64,000 nucleotides of DNA from Sunxiuqinia sp965230765 (GTDB taxonomy: Bacteria; Bacteroidota; Bacteroidia; Bacteroidales; Prolixibacteraceae), in the NCBI GenBank assembly GCA_965230765.1, contig CBDDLR010000002.1, forward strand, positions 1,105,701-1,169,700, in the 5' to 3' direction. Below, one piece after another: positions 33,830 through 42,913 of the stretch (the stretch's first letter is position 1; each line of letters starts with the position of its first letter). The position numbers and the translations under genes were made by a program. The notes beneath the pieces are model-generated. The model saw only the letters and a list, made by a program, of their open reading frames with translations, searched no databases and was not told the DNA's origin.

Positions 33830-35635
33830 ATGACTTTTGAAGGCTACTTTGTTCTTGGTGTAATTCTCATAATGATAGTTGCCCTGGTTAACGACTGGAT
33901 GCGTCCAGGGATGCTACTGTTTTCAGCCCTTGTTGTATTAATGGCTACGGGAGTAATCAATACCAATGAGAGTCTTGCAGGTTTTTCAAACAAAGGGATG
34001 CTTACTGTAGCTGTCCTTTTTTTAGTTAGTGAAGGTGTTAGACAGACCGGGGCCTTGAACATACTCGCCAGGGCATTTCTACCAAGACGCAGGGGAAGAA
34101 TGCCAATAACACTGGCAAAAATATTGATACCGGTTTCAGCCTTGTCAGCTTTTCTAAACAACACACCCGTAGTAATTATATTCGCGCCAATGGTGCGGAA
34201 ATGGGCCGAAAAAATGAACCTGTCCCCTCAAAAGTTTTTAATCCCTCTTTCTTATGCTACAATTCTAGGAGGTATCTGCACACTAATCGGCACTTCTACA
34301 AACCTGGTAGTACACGGCTTGATGCTGGAAAATGACCTTTCCGGCCTTCATATGTTTGAACTTGGTAAAGTGGGTATCTGGATTGCCCTTGCCGGATTTT
34401 TATACCTTTCTTTTATCGGTCATAAAATTCTTCCAGGGAAAAAACATAAAAACAAGCGCAACCGACTCGATTATAAAGAATATTACCTGGATGCCAATAT
34501 CCCAAACAACAGTTCGCTGGTTGGTGAAGAGATTAACAACGGGCGCACTCATCAGTTAAAGGGTGTAATCATCCGAACAATAGAAAGAGAAGGAGAAACT
34601 ATTGATACCAGTAAAGGTAGGTTCACCCTGGAACAAGACGACACCTTGGTTATTTCTGTTAAAAATGAAATACTTGAAACCCTAATCAACCAACGTAAGC
34701 TTGAATTCAAAGCTTTAAAAGGCTTTGGTCGGTTTTACAAAAGCACCGACATCAAACAAATTGAAGCAGTTCTTGCACCACGTTTCCCCGGTATTAACCA
34801 GACCATTGACGAGTTTGATTTTCTTAACCACTACCAGGCTGAGGTGCTTGCAGTGCATCGGAATGGTGAAACAATCTCAACCAATGTTGGATCGGTTAGG
34901 ATGAAAGATGGCGATAGTCTTGTACTGCTCACCAATGAAAATTTCATTAAAAACTGGGGCGAATCAAAAGTTTTTTACCTTACTTCTTTTATTGGTGAAA
35001 TTCCGCCACCACGGTACAAAGGCCAACGCCTCTTCGCCCTGTTGTTGGTATTATTGATGATCATTGGAGCCACATTTGGAAGATACTTCCCCGAAGTTGG
35101 AGGAAACCAATTGGACATGTTTTATTTTGCTGCTATTGTAGCCGTTTTAATGGCCTGGATCAATGTTCTTCCAAACAGGAAATACACCAAAGCGATTTCC
35201 TGGGATGTGCTCATCACCATTGCCTGCGCCTTTGGTCTGAGCAAAGCCTTACAAAATTCAGGTGCAGCCGACAGCATTGCAATGACTGCCATCAACTTTT
35301 CAAAATCGTTTGGACCACTGGGAGTGCTGATAACAATCTATTTAATTACTACGATTTTTACTGAGTTAATTACCAACAATGCGGCAGCAGCACTCGTGTT
35401 TCCCATTGCATATTCAGCAGCAACACAATTAGGAGTTGATCCAAAGCCATTTTTTATTACCATATGCATTGCTGCTTCTGCAAGCTTTGCAACGCCCATT
35501 GGTTATCAAACCAACCTACTGGTACAAGGTCTTGGCAATTACAAATTCAGCGATTATACAAAAACCGGATTACCTTTAAACATTCTCGCATTCATTATCT
35601 CCATCATATTAATACCAATCATCTGGCCTTTTTAA
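33830..35635 (+). CDS. SLC13-family anion permease with two RCK-C domains
   Basis: This 601-residue membrane transporter has the divalent anion:Na+ symporter fold. SAFLNNTPVVIIFAP and ILGGICTLIGTSTNLVV in the first half are repeated as FTELITNNAAAALVFPIAYS and FATPIGYQTNLLVQG in the second half. Two TrkA-C/RCK-C-like regulatory domains lie between (around residues 210-380). Genes of this layout next to cysDN commonly import sulfate; the cysD gene follows by 111 bp, so sulfate is the likely substrate. A TATTTTTG box at 33803-33810 probably belongs to its promoter. Confidence 0.85.
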   Translation: MTFEGYFVLGVILIMIVALVNDWMRPGMLLFSALVVLMATGVINTNESLAGFSNKGMLTVAVLFLVSEGVRQTGALNILARAFLPRRRGRMPITLAKILIPVSALSAFLNNTPVVIIFAPMVRKWAEKMNLSPQKFLIPLSYATILGGICTLIGTSTNLVVHGLMLENDLSGLHMFELGKVGIWIALAGFLYLSFIGHKILPGKKHKNKRNRLDYKEYYLDANIPNNSSLVGEEINNGRTHQLKGVIIRTIEREGETIDTSKGRFTLEQDDTLVISVKNEILETLINQRKLEFKALKGFGRFYKSTDIKQIEAVLAPRFPGINQTIDEFDFLNHYQAEVLAVHRNGETISTNVGSVRMKDGDSLVLLTNENFIKNWGESKVFYLTSFIGEIPPPRYKGQRLFALLLVLLMIIGATFGRYFPEVGGNQLDMFYFAAIVAVLMAWINVLPNRKYTKAISWDVLITIACAFGLSKALQNSGAADSIAMTAINFSKSFGPLGVLITIYLITTIFTELITNNAAAALVFPIAYSAATQLGVDPKPFFITICIAASASFATPIGYQTNLLVQGLGNYKFSDYTKTGLPLNILAFIISIILIPIIWPF

Positions 35636-35699
35636 ATAAGATTCAGACTAAATAATACAGGAAATTGCCAGAATAAACTATTTTTGCATGCGAATATTT

Positions 35700-35719
35700 G
35701 TTGCACTCATAAATGCAAC
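35700..35719 (+). promoter_or_regulatory. Small hairpin in the cysD leader
   Basis: GTTGCA (35700-35705) pairs with TGCAAC (35714-35719), about 30 bases before the cysD start. It may be an operator or a leader structure. A TATTTTTG box at 35679-35686 suggests a separate cysD promoter just upstream. Confidence 0.35.
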
Positions 35720-35746
35720 TCGTTAGTTTGAATTTTTTATTTTGAC

Positions 35747-36655
35747 ATGAACCAATACAACTTGACGCACTTGCGGGAATTAGAAGCAGAAGCTATCCAG
35801 ATTATTAGAGAAGTTGCCGCTGAATTTGAGAACCCCGTAATGCTTTATTCAATTGGAAAGGACTCATCAGTAATGGTGAGATTAGCTGAAAAAGCATTTT
35901 ATCCAGGAAAAGTTCCTTTCCCTCTTATGCATATCGACTCGAAGTGGAAATTTAAAGAAATGGTCGAATTCCGCGACAATTATGCGAAAGAAAAGGGCTG
36001 GGACCTAATCGTACACTATAATAAAGAAGGATTTGAATCCGGAGTAGGCCCTTTTACCCACGGTAGCAAGGTGCATACTGATGTAATGAAAACCCAGGCT
36101 CTTCTTGAAGGGCTAAACAAATACAAGTTCGATGCTGCCTTTGGTGGCGCTCGCCGTGATGAAGAAAAATCAAGGGCAAAAGAAAGAATCTTTTCTTTCA
36201 GGGATAAATTCCACCAATGGGATCCAAAAAACCAACGCCCTGAACTTTGGGATATCTTCAATGCAAAAGTCCACAAAGGGGAATCAATCAGGGTTTTCCC
36301 TATTTCAAACTGGACTGAGCTTGACATTTGGCAATACATCCGTTTGGAAAATATTCCAATCGTTCCGTTATATTACGCAAAAGAACGCCCAATCGTTGAT
36401 CTGGATGGTAACCTTATTTTAGTTGATGACGAAAGAATGCCAAAAGAACTGGCTGCCAAAGCAGAAATGAGAAAAGTTCGTTTTAGAACTTTAGGTTGCT
36501 ACCCACTAACTGGTGCAATTGATTCAGAAGCAGATACCATTGAAAAAATCGTTGAAGAAATGATGACAGTGACTGTTTCGGAAAGAACAACCCGGGTTAT
36601 TGATTTTGACCAGGAAGCCAGTATGGAACAGAAAAAACGTGAAGGGTATTTTTAA
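35747..36655 (+). CDS. cysD: Sulfate adenylyltransferase subunit CysD
   Basis: This 302-residue ATP-pyrophosphatase subunit activates sulfate to adenosine phosphosulfate with CysN. The PP-loop reads YSIGKDSSVMVRLAEKAF. Other family blocks are PFPLMHIDSKWKFKEM, FGGARRDEEKSRAKERIFSFR and FRTLGCYPLTGAI. Length and ending (MEQKKREGYF) are canonical. Between it and cysN an unrelated four-helix-bundle gene is inserted, breaking the usual close cysDN spacing. Confidence 0.96.
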   Translation: MNQYNLTHLRELEAEAIQIIREVAAEFENPVMLYSIGKDSSVMVRLAEKAFYPGKVPFPLMHIDSKWKFKEMVEFRDNYAKEKGWDLIVHYNKEGFESGVGPFTHGSKVHTDVMKTQALLEGLNKYKFDAAFGGARRDEEKSRAKERIFSFRDKFHQWDPKNQRPELWDIFNAKVHKGESIRVFPISNWTELDIWQYIRLENIPIVPLYYAKERPIVDLDGNLILVDDERMPKELAAKAEMRKVRFRTLGCYPLTGAIDSEADTIEKIVEEMMTVTVSERTTRVIDFDQEASMEQKKREGYF

Positions 36656-36722
36656 GAGTTATCAGATTTTCTTTGTTATCAGGTTATCAATCACAATAGA
36701 TTAAAATTATCTTGCCGGCATT

Positions 36723-37112
36723 ATGAAGAGCTATAAGGATTTAGAAATATACCAACTTTCTTTTCAGCTAGCGACTGAAATTTACAAGTTAAGCATGGTT
36801 CTTTCAAATCCCGATAAATTTGAAACAGGAAGTCAGATAAGAAGATCCAGCCAATCAATAAAAGATAATATTGTTGAAGGATACGGGAGAAGAAAGTACA
36901 AAGCAGATTTTTTAAAGTTTCTAGTTTTCAGTCATGCATCATGCCTAGAGGCAACCTCCCAAGCAGAGTTTATAATGACTATCCACCCAAACTCTGGATG
37001 GGAAAAGATTGCTGAAGAACTGAACTTATTAGGAATAAAAATATACAACTTCATTCAATATGTTGAGAACAATTGGAAAACACGAAAACCTGAGAACCTG
37101 AAAACGAAGTAG
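36723..37112 (+). CDS. Four-helix-bundle protein (23S rRNA intervening-sequence type)
   Basis: This 129-residue helical protein begins MKSYKDLEIYQLSFQLATEI and contains QIRRSSQSIKDNIVEGYGR. This is the signature of the S23/four-helix-bundle family first seen inside 23S rRNA intervening sequences. The molecular role is unknown; members are common singletons in Bacteroidota. It lies between cysD and cysN on the same strand, flanked by short direct repeats (TTATCAG repeats before, AACCTGA repeats at its 3' end). This suggests insertion of a small mobile gene. Its last residues (RKPENLKTK) are encoded by those repeats. Confidence 0.8.
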   Translation: MKSYKDLEIYQLSFQLATEIYKLSMVLSNPDKFETGSQIRRSSQSIKDNIVEGYGRRKYKADFLKFLVFSHASCLEATSQAEFIMTIHPNSGWEKIAEELNLLGIKIYNFIQYVENNWKTRKPENLKTK

Positions 37113-37162
37113 CTCATAAAAGCATTGACTATTCGAACAAACGTAAGTAAATTGAAAAGAAA

Positions 37163-39076
37163 ATGACAGCAACACAAAAAATGGATATAAAAGCATTTCT
37201 TGACCAGGACGAAAAGAAAGATTTGCTTCGCTTATTAACTGCTGGTTCGGTAGATGATGGAAAGTCTACATTGATTGGCCGATTGCTTTTTGACAGTAAA
37301 CGACTATATGAAGATCAACTAGCAGCGCTTGAAAGAGATAGTAAAAGAGTTGGTCATGCCGGAGACGATATAGACTATGCCCTATTGCTTGACGGTTTAA
37401 AAGCCGAAAGGGAGCAAGGAATTACGATTGATGTGGCATACCGCTATTTTTCCACCAACAAACGCAAATTTATTATTGCCGATACTCCCGGGCATGAACA
37501 GTATACCCGGAACATGGTAACAGGGGCTTCAACTGCAAACCTGGCCATTATTCTAATCGATGCCACAAAAGGTGTGATCACGCAAACCCGGCGTCATACA
37601 TTCCTTGTTTCGATGCTAGGAATAAAACACGTTGTTTTAGCAGTGAATAAAATGGACTTGGTTGATTTTGACCAAAGTGTATTTGATCAAATCTGTGAAG
37701 ATTATAAAAACTTTGTTGCACAACTGGATATCCCAGATATCAACTTCATACCACTTTCAGCATTGAAAGGTGATAATGTTGTTGACTCATCAGACAGGAT
37801 GCCTTGGTATAAAGGCCCATCGATGTTGGAATTTCTCGAAAATGTACACATTAGTTCAGACCGGAATTTTGATGACATGCGTTTCCCTGTTCAATATGTG
37901 CTAAGGCCAGACAGGGACTTTCGTGGGTTCTCTACAAAAGTAGCCTCCGGAATCGTTAAGAAAGGTGAAGAAGTTTTGGTTCTGCCTTCAAAGAAAACTT
38001 CAAAAATTAAAAGCATTACAACATATGATGGTGATCTGGAAGAGGCATTTCCACCGCAATCAGTTACCATCACATTGGAAGACGAGATTGACATTTCACG
38101 TGGCGATATGATTGTCTACCCTGACAACAAGCCAAAAGTTGATCGCCACTTTGAATCGATGTTGGTTTGGATGGATGAGAAACCAATGGATCCAAACACA
38201 CATTTCTTCATCAAGCATGCTAACAATACCACTAAAGCACGGATCGATCAGATACGTTACAAAGTGGATGTGAATACACTTCAGAAATCAGAGATAGACC
38301 ATTTCGAACTGAACGAGATTGGACGTACGGTTTTAACAACCAACAAACCGCTCTTTTTCGATCCTTACAAAAAGAATAAAAATACCGGTTCTTTTGTATT
38401 AATCGACCCGGTTTCCCACAATACTGTTGCAGTTGGGATGATTATCGACAAGCTAAGTTCTGATGATCTTCCTTCAAAAATTACGGAAACAGACCGCAAG
38501 CAAATCAGGGCTGGAAAAGGACTGGTTAAAACGGAGGAATACCAAAAGAAATACAACCAATCTGGAGCTACACTTTGGATAACAGGCTTGCATGGTTCTG
38601 GCAAAAATGAATTGGCATTCAGCCTTGAAAAGCAGCTGTTCGACATGGGAGCAACCGTTGTACTTTTAGATGGGAGTTCAGTACGCTCAGGGCTTTCGAA
38701 AGAACTGGATTACTCTCCTACCGACCGCGCAGAACACTTGCGCCGGGTTGCAGAGGTGTGCAGGCTTTTAAATGACCAAGGAATTATTACCATCTGCTCA
38801 TTTATTTCACCAGACAAGGACATCCGTGATCAGGTTGCCGATATAATTGGCAAAGAACGTTTCCATATGTTTTATATGGATGCAGATTTGGAGTACTGTA
38901 AGACAAACAAGCCAGATCTTTATGAAGATAATTCTGTAAAGTATTTACCGGGCGCTGATGTGAGTTTTGATATTCCGGAAGATGTAGCTCTTTCATTCGA
39001 CCCGAAAGAAAATGGCAACAATCCTGAAAAGATTATCGAATATTGTCGGGAAAACAAAATATTTCCACTACACTAG
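37163..39076 (+). CDS. cysN: CysN sulfate adenylyltransferase with degenerate APS-kinase-like tail
   Basis: This 637-residue protein has an EF-Tu-like GTPase domain (GSVDDGKSTLIGRLLFDSKR, DTPGHEQYTRNMVTGAS, AVNKMDLVD), then beta-barrel domains to about residue 450: CysN proper. The last 170 residues resemble an APS kinase but are altered. The P-loop reads GLHGSGKNELAF with Asn where Ser/Thr should follow the lysine, and LDGSSVRSGLSKELDYS replaces the canonical DGDNVRHGL. The downstream GLY/FTG motifs are lost. Sulfate activation is likely intact, but PAPS formation by this tail is doubtful. Confidence 0.92.
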   Translation: MTATQKMDIKAFLDQDEKKDLLRLLTAGSVDDGKSTLIGRLLFDSKRLYEDQLAALERDSKRVGHAGDDIDYALLLDGLKAEREQGITIDVAYRYFSTNKRKFIIADTPGHEQYTRNMVTGASTANLAIILIDATKGVITQTRRHTFLVSMLGIKHVVLAVNKMDLVDFDQSVFDQICEDYKNFVAQLDIPDINFIPLSALKGDNVVDSSDRMPWYKGPSMLEFLENVHISSDRNFDDMRFPVQYVLRPDRDFRGFSTKVASGIVKKGEEVLVLPSKKTSKIKSITTYDGDLEEAFPPQSVTITLEDEIDISRGDMIVYPDNKPKVDRHFESMLVWMDEKPMDPNTHFFIKHANNTTKARIDQIRYKVDVNTLQKSEIDHFELNEIGRTVLTTNKPLFFDPYKKNKNTGSFVLIDPVSHNTVAVGMIIDKLSSDDLPSKITETDRKQIRAGKGLVKTEEYQKKYNQSGATLWITGLHGSGKNELAFSLEKQLFDMGATVVLLDGSSVRSGLSKELDYSPTDRAEHLRRVAEVCRLLNDQGIITICSFISPDKDIRDQVADIIGKERFHMFYMDADLEYCKTNKPDLYEDNSVKYLPGADVSFDIPEDVALSFDPKENGNNPEKIIEYCRENKIFPLH

Positions 39077-39083
39077 ATACAAC

Positions 39084-39107
39084 AAAGGCTTGCAAATGCA
39101 AGCCTTT
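39084..39107. terminator. Terminator after cysN, shared by the convergent curli operon
   Basis: AAAGGCTTGCA pairs exactly with TGCAAGCCTTT, followed by T-rich sequence. The same hairpin with ACAAC before it recurs at 46891-46914. Confidence 0.85.
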
Positions 39108-39119
39108 TGTTCACTTTAT

Positions 39120-39770
39120 TTATTGTTCGTTATTACCCGTTTTAAAACTCCATGTAGGGCTGTTAGCTACTATGTCTCCTTCATACTTGGCTACAACATA
39201 CCAAAAATAAGTTGTTTCATCTTTTAGCCCATCAACAACTACTTTCTTTTCTGTTATCCCTTCCCCTACAACCTTTTGAGTAGTAGAATTTGACTCAAAC
39301 AAGAATACATCGTATGTATATGAAAAACCAGAACGGCTTTGATCAACTTTCCATTCCATATCAAAAGAACTCAATTGATCCACAGCTCCATTGCCTGGTA
39401 CAGGGTCATATATGATCACTGAGCCATAATCTTCATCATCCTTCAAAAGTGTAAGGCTCATTTCTGTTTGTTCATCTTCATATACTGAAACCAACACATT
39501 ATTGCTGGCATAATCACTTTTCCGTGCAGTAACTGTCACTTGACCTTCTAATATTTTTGAAAAAAGAAACCGACCATCGCTAGTAGTAATAACCGAAGAA
39601 CTGGCTGGGCTTGTAGCGACTAAAACCCCTGCTAAAGGTTCATAGCTTTCACCATCTAAAATGACCCCTGACAATGATCCATATCGTTCAAAATCCACTT
39701 TTTCTTCCTCACAAGAGAACGTAAAAAAAATGATTAATGCCAAAACTGTTAATATTTTTATCTTTTTCAT
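39120..39770 (-). CDS. Lipoprotein with carboxypeptidase-regulatory-like and FN3 domains
   Basis: This 216-residue lipoprotein has the signal LIIFFTFSC. Residues 30-105 form a CarboxypepD-regulatory-like beta sandwich (GSLSGVILDGESYEPLAGVLV, TSDGRFLFSKI). Residues 115-210 form a fibronectin-III-like domain (KDETTYFWYVVAKYEGD, SPTWSFKTG). It is the last gene of the curli-like operon, 18 bp after csgG, and is probably an outer-membrane adapter. It has no counterpart in the E. coli csg operons. A role in anchoring fibres is inference. Confidence 0.75.
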   Translation of the reverse strand: MKKIKILTVLALIIFFTFSCEEEKVDFERYGSLSGVILDGESYEPLAGVLVATSPASSSVITTSDGRFLFSKILEGQVTVTARKSDYASNNVLVSVYEDEQTEMSLTLLKDDEDYGSVIIYDPVPGNGAVDQLSSFDMEWKVDQSRSGFSYTYDVFLFESNSTTQKVVGEGITEKKVVVDGLKDETTYFWYVVAKYEGDIVANSPTWSFKTGNNEQ

Positions 39771-39788
39771 GAGAATATTGTTTACTGT

Positions 39789-41159
39789 TTAGAAATAAAT
39801 CTTTAAACCAAGCTTGAACCCATACATGGAATCATTGTATGATCCTGCAATGGAATTATCAAATTTATCATTGAATAAATAGTTGTAGTAAGCTTCAGAA
39901 TTAATTGCAAAATGATTTGAAACCATGTACTCCAATCCTCCTCCAAAGCTAGCTAACGGTATATAATCTTTATCGGAAAGTCCAACATTTGACTTCCAAT
40001 CATGAATAATCCCAATGCCCCCAAATGCATAAGGTGAAAACTTTTGAAAAGGAACAAATGTATAATTTAGGTTCAATTGAGATATGGTTACCTGTGAATT
40101 GAACTGATTAGGTGAATTCAACAAACCAATTGAGTTTTCAATCTCAAAATCAATATATTTATTGATTGATTTCCCTATGCTAAAAGTTCCAACAGGACGT
40201 ATACCACCTGTTTCCAAATCACCATGATAAAATTGAACCCCTCCTTCAAATCCCATTGAAAAAGCACCTCTTTTAGATTCTTTTTCAAACCTTCTACCAA
40301 TATGATCTGTACTTAAACTAGCAAACTTATCTTCTTCATATTGAATAAAAGAATTACTTAATGTATCTCTGGGGTTCTCCAATGTCCAAAGTTGATCCTG
40401 AACACCCTCGATAATTAATGCTTCAACAGCTTTTTCAATAGCCTCAGAAACGGCCAACTCAGTTGGTTCATTGTAAGTAAATCCAGTTTCTGCCTCCAGT
40501 AAACGTTTAAATTTAACATATCGAAAAACACCAATATCAACCTCCTGAGACAGAATGGACTTGGTTGTATAAACGGTTTTTAAGATTTTACCATTACTAG
40601 TTGAAACCGCCCTCAAATAAATAGTTACCCGATCCTCCCGGTATTGTGTTGAGCCTCCAGAACCGAAGTATCTAAGTCCAGCACCTCCTGTCATTACATT
40701 GGTTTCGTAAGATATAATCCCCCCTTCTAATATTACACCAGCAAAAAGTAATGGTGGCAATAAAACATTGTTGTTTCCTTCGTACTGCTGACGACTTGAA
40801 CGAATTATTTTTCGCTCATTCAATAAGTTGCTCATATTTTCGCGTTCAATAGGAATAAACCAACCTGATTCCTCAAGCGCACGGATAAGAATTGTTGTTG
40901 CACCCTGGGTAACAGCAGTTGACCAACTAGCTCCGGTTGATGAAGGCTTGTATTGTCCGGTCTGATCCCTAAATTTATATACAGCAGCAACAATTTTCTC
41001 CTGTGGTTTTGGCAACAATAACAAATCTTTTTTTGCCGGGGTTTCATGTCCCAATGTTGCTGGTTTTGGAGCTACAGGTTGATGAAAATATGCCCCACAA
41101 GCCGTCATAAACAGAACAGTAATAAAAAATACTGTTGCTCTAAAAATAGCATTCATCAT
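39789..41159 (-). CDS. csgG: CsgG-family curli secretion channel with C-terminal beta-barrel domain
   Basis: This 456-residue lipoprotein (VLFMTACGAYF) has a CsgG domain over the first 270 residues (IVAAVYKFRDQTGQYKP, TILIRALEESGWFIPIERE, LLPPLLFAGVILEGGIISYET). CsgG forms the nonameric outer-membrane pore that exports curli subunits. Unlike the E. coli protein, it continues with about 170 residues of a small outer-membrane barrel (FSMGFEGGVQFYHGD, FSPYAFGGIGIIHDWKS, ending LGLKIYF). An in-frame ATG one codon downstream is an equal start candidate. It lies in the order csgA, csgA, csgB, csgE, csgF, csgG, lipoprotein. Confidence 0.9.
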   Translation of the reverse strand: MMNAIFRATVFFITVLFMTACGAYFHQPVAPKPATLGHETPAKKDLLLLPKPQEKIVAAVYKFRDQTGQYKPSSTGASWSTAVTQGATTILIRALEESGWFIPIERENMSNLLNERKIIRSSRQQYEGNNNVLLPPLLFAGVILEGGIISYETNVMTGGAGLRYFGSGGSTQYREDRVTIYLRAVSTSNGKILKTVYTTKSILSQEVDIGVFRYVKFKRLLEAETGFTYNEPTELAVSEAIEKAVEALIIEGVQDQLWTLENPRDTLSNSFIQYEEDKFASLSTDHIGRRFEKESKRGAFSMGFEGGVQFYHGDLETGGIRPVGTFSIGKSINKYIDFEIENSIGLLNSPNQFNSQVTISQLNLNYTFVPFQKFSPYAFGGIGIIHDWKSNVGLSDKDYIPLASFGGGLEYMVSNHFAINSEAYYNYLFNDKFDNSIAGSYNDSMYGFKLGLKIYF

Positions 41160-41171
41160 AAAGGTTTAGTT

Positions 41172-41597
41172 TTAAAAGTTTGGAACAGATACTGTTGTGG
41201 TTGCTCCTGTTTTAGTATCCAATATTGATATGTTTATCCCTGAAGCATCATCACCAATGTCAATCTGATAATCTCCAAGCACATACGTTCCATTTTCAAG
41301 AGCATCTTCCCCAAATTGGTTAGATACAATTTGCCTTGACAACTGGCTTAGTATCTGACGGTTTAGGCTTTCCTGAAAATCTTCTACCGGATTGGATCCA
41401 TAATAGCCAAAAGGGTCATCATCATCTCTTGGAGCTTCATAAGTATCCTGTGCCTGTGCCGAACTCATTAACCAGCTGTAATTATAAGGATTACCCCCAA
41501 AAGCCGGATTTTTCGGAGTATAAACCAAGTCCTGTGCTTTTAGACTACCCACGGCAGCTAAAATCATAAAACCTACAATAAACATTACTCTATTCAT
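41172..41597 (-). CDS. csgF: Curli assembly protein CsgF
   Basis: This 141-residue secreted protein has a signal ending GSLKAQ. The mature N-terminus DLVYTPKNPAFGGNPYNYSW is the CsgF signature that plugs into CsgG. A linker, FQESLNRQILSQLSRQIV, and a C-terminal domain with GTYVLGDYQIDIG follow. In E. coli CsgF couples the channel to CsgB nucleation at the surface. It lies 12 bp after csgE and 12 bp before csgG. Confidence 0.93.
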   Translation of the reverse strand: MNRVMFIVGFMILAAVGSLKAQDLVYTPKNPAFGGNPYNYSWLMSSAQAQDTYEAPRDDDDPFGYYGSNPVEDFQESLNRQILSQLSRQIVSNQFGEDALENGTYVLGDYQIDIGDDASGINISILDTKTGATTTVSVPNF

Positions 41598-41609
41598 ATC
41601 GTGTTTTTT

Positions 41610-42089
41610 TCAATAAATTCCTGTTCCAGTTTGATCTTCACTCTCCAATTGTCTGGCTATTTCTTCATAATTAGCCAGATATATTTTTGTTCGTTTGACT
41701 GCATACTCTGCAACTTCCTCGATAAACGAAATACGGGGCTGCAGAAACGACTGAAATACGAGGGTTTCATTTAGCTTTATTTCAATCATTGTTGTAGATA
41801 AACGATATGGCTTCTCTGATATATAAATTGAAAAATTCTTTGCATTAGCTGGAGCTTCCCAATTGCTATAAAAATGGTTGTAAAAATCCCTCCCGCTTTT
41901 TGTTTTTGTATTATCAATAACCAGTCCATCAATCTCTAAATATTCTTCATTATTTTTATTGTTTTCTGTTACACTTTCTATAATTTTTTTTAAGCTTTCC
42001 GGTGCATCTTTAATATCCAATGAATCTGTTTGTGAACGACAAACCATAGAAAATGTTAGTAAACCAGAAAATAACAGACACTTTAACAT
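41610..42089 (-). CDS. csgE: Curli assembly protein CsgE
   Basis: This 159-residue secreted protein starts with a signal (CLLFSGLLTFSMVCRSQ). EIDGLVIDNTKTKSGRDFYN, then YISEKPYRLSTTMIEIKLNE and FLQPRISFIEEVAEYAV, are the CsgE family blocks. CsgE caps the periplasmic side of the CsgG pore and selects CsgA/CsgB for export. It directly follows the csgB-like gene with one base between stop and start. Confidence 0.92.
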   Translation of the reverse strand: MLKCLLFSGLLTFSMVCRSQTDSLDIKDAPESLKKIIESVTENNKNNEEYLEIDGLVIDNTKTKSGRDFYNHFYSNWEAPANAKNFSIYISEKPYRLSTTMIEIKLNETLVFQSFLQPRISFIEEVAEYAVKRTKIYLANYEEIARQLESEDQTGTGIY

Positions 42090-42090
42090 G

Positions 42091-42756
42091 CTAATATTTT
42101 TTCATAGGAAAACTGAAAGCTGAATGTGTAATAGCTATTGAATGCCCTCCTATTTGTGTAACCTTTATTCCAGGGAGTATTGAATGTTCAAGGATTAATT
42201 CGATTTGATTACTTTCACCATATTGCCTGACATCCATTGCCTTTGGCAACCGTTGATACCATCTATCCCCATTCCCAAGCAATGCAATTTGCATGTCGTT
42301 CCCTGATCCTTGCTGAATCAGAATATTTGCTTTGGGTAGGATTCCATGATTATCGATATATGAATGAATATTGTTATCGGTTCCGGACTGATAAATTCCT
42401 GTCAAAGTTTTGTCACCAACAGACCAGGCATTAGCTTCATTACCTGTTCCCTGCTGAACCAATACGGTCAGATGCCCGGATCCAATCTGTTCAATGTACG
42501 CTGAATTATCAAAATCAAACTGAGCTGACAGAACTGAATTTGACAAAGTCCCCTGATGTTCCTGCATAACGGTCAGATTATGCTCAGTCCCAACCTGATT
42601 AATTGCACTTTTATTATTGTCAGATAGAATTGGTAGCTTGATCACATTAAACTGAGAAAGTTCCCAATATCTAGTTTCAAGATCATCTTTTCCTTGTGCA
42701 TATATATGAGAAATACATGTAACCAGAATTAATAATAGATAAGCCCTTAATAGCAT
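42091..42756 (-). CDS. csgB: CsgB-like curlin minor subunit
   Basis: This 221-residue secreted protein has a signal ending SHIYAQ. It carries five or more imperfect curlin repeats of the Q-x-G-x-x-N type (INQVGTEHNLTVMQEHQG, IEQIGSGHLTVLVQQGTGNE, GIYQSGTDNNIHSY, IQQGSGNDMQIALLGNG). The repeats are fewer and more diverged than in the two upstream CsgA-like genes, and the C-terminus is basic (FSFPMKKY). That fits a CsgB-type nucleator. It lies one base before csgE. Confidence 0.82.
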   Translation of the reverse strand: MLLRAYLLLILVTCISHIYAQGKDDLETRYWELSQFNVIKLPILSDNNKSAINQVGTEHNLTVMQEHQGTLSNSVLSAQFDFDNSAYIEQIGSGHLTVLVQQGTGNEANAWSVGDKTLTGIYQSGTDNNIHSYIDNHGILPKANILIQQGSGNDMQIALLGNGDRWYQRLPKAMDVRQYGESNQIELILEHSILPGIKVTQIGGHSIAITHSAFSFPMKKY

Positions 42757-42859
42757 AATAGATGGTTAAAATATTGGAGCGTTAAAAGGATAAAAACTTA
42801 TATGTATAAAATATTTAAGTTATACTAAACAATAAACATTATTCCATAATACAATTCTT

Positions 42860-42898
42860 AAAAATTCATTCCCCCGGCAGTTTTCCCGGGGGAATGAA
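42860..42898 (-). terminator. Strong hairpin after the large csgA-like gene
   Basis: TTCATTCCCCCGG (42865-42877) pairs perfectly with CCGGGGGAATGAA (42886-42898), followed on the minus strand by T-rich sequence. It lies between the CsgA-like gene and csgB. It probably lowers csgBEFG expression relative to the abundant fibre subunits. Confidence 0.8.
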
Positions 42899-42913
42899 TA
42901 ATTATTGAAAAGA

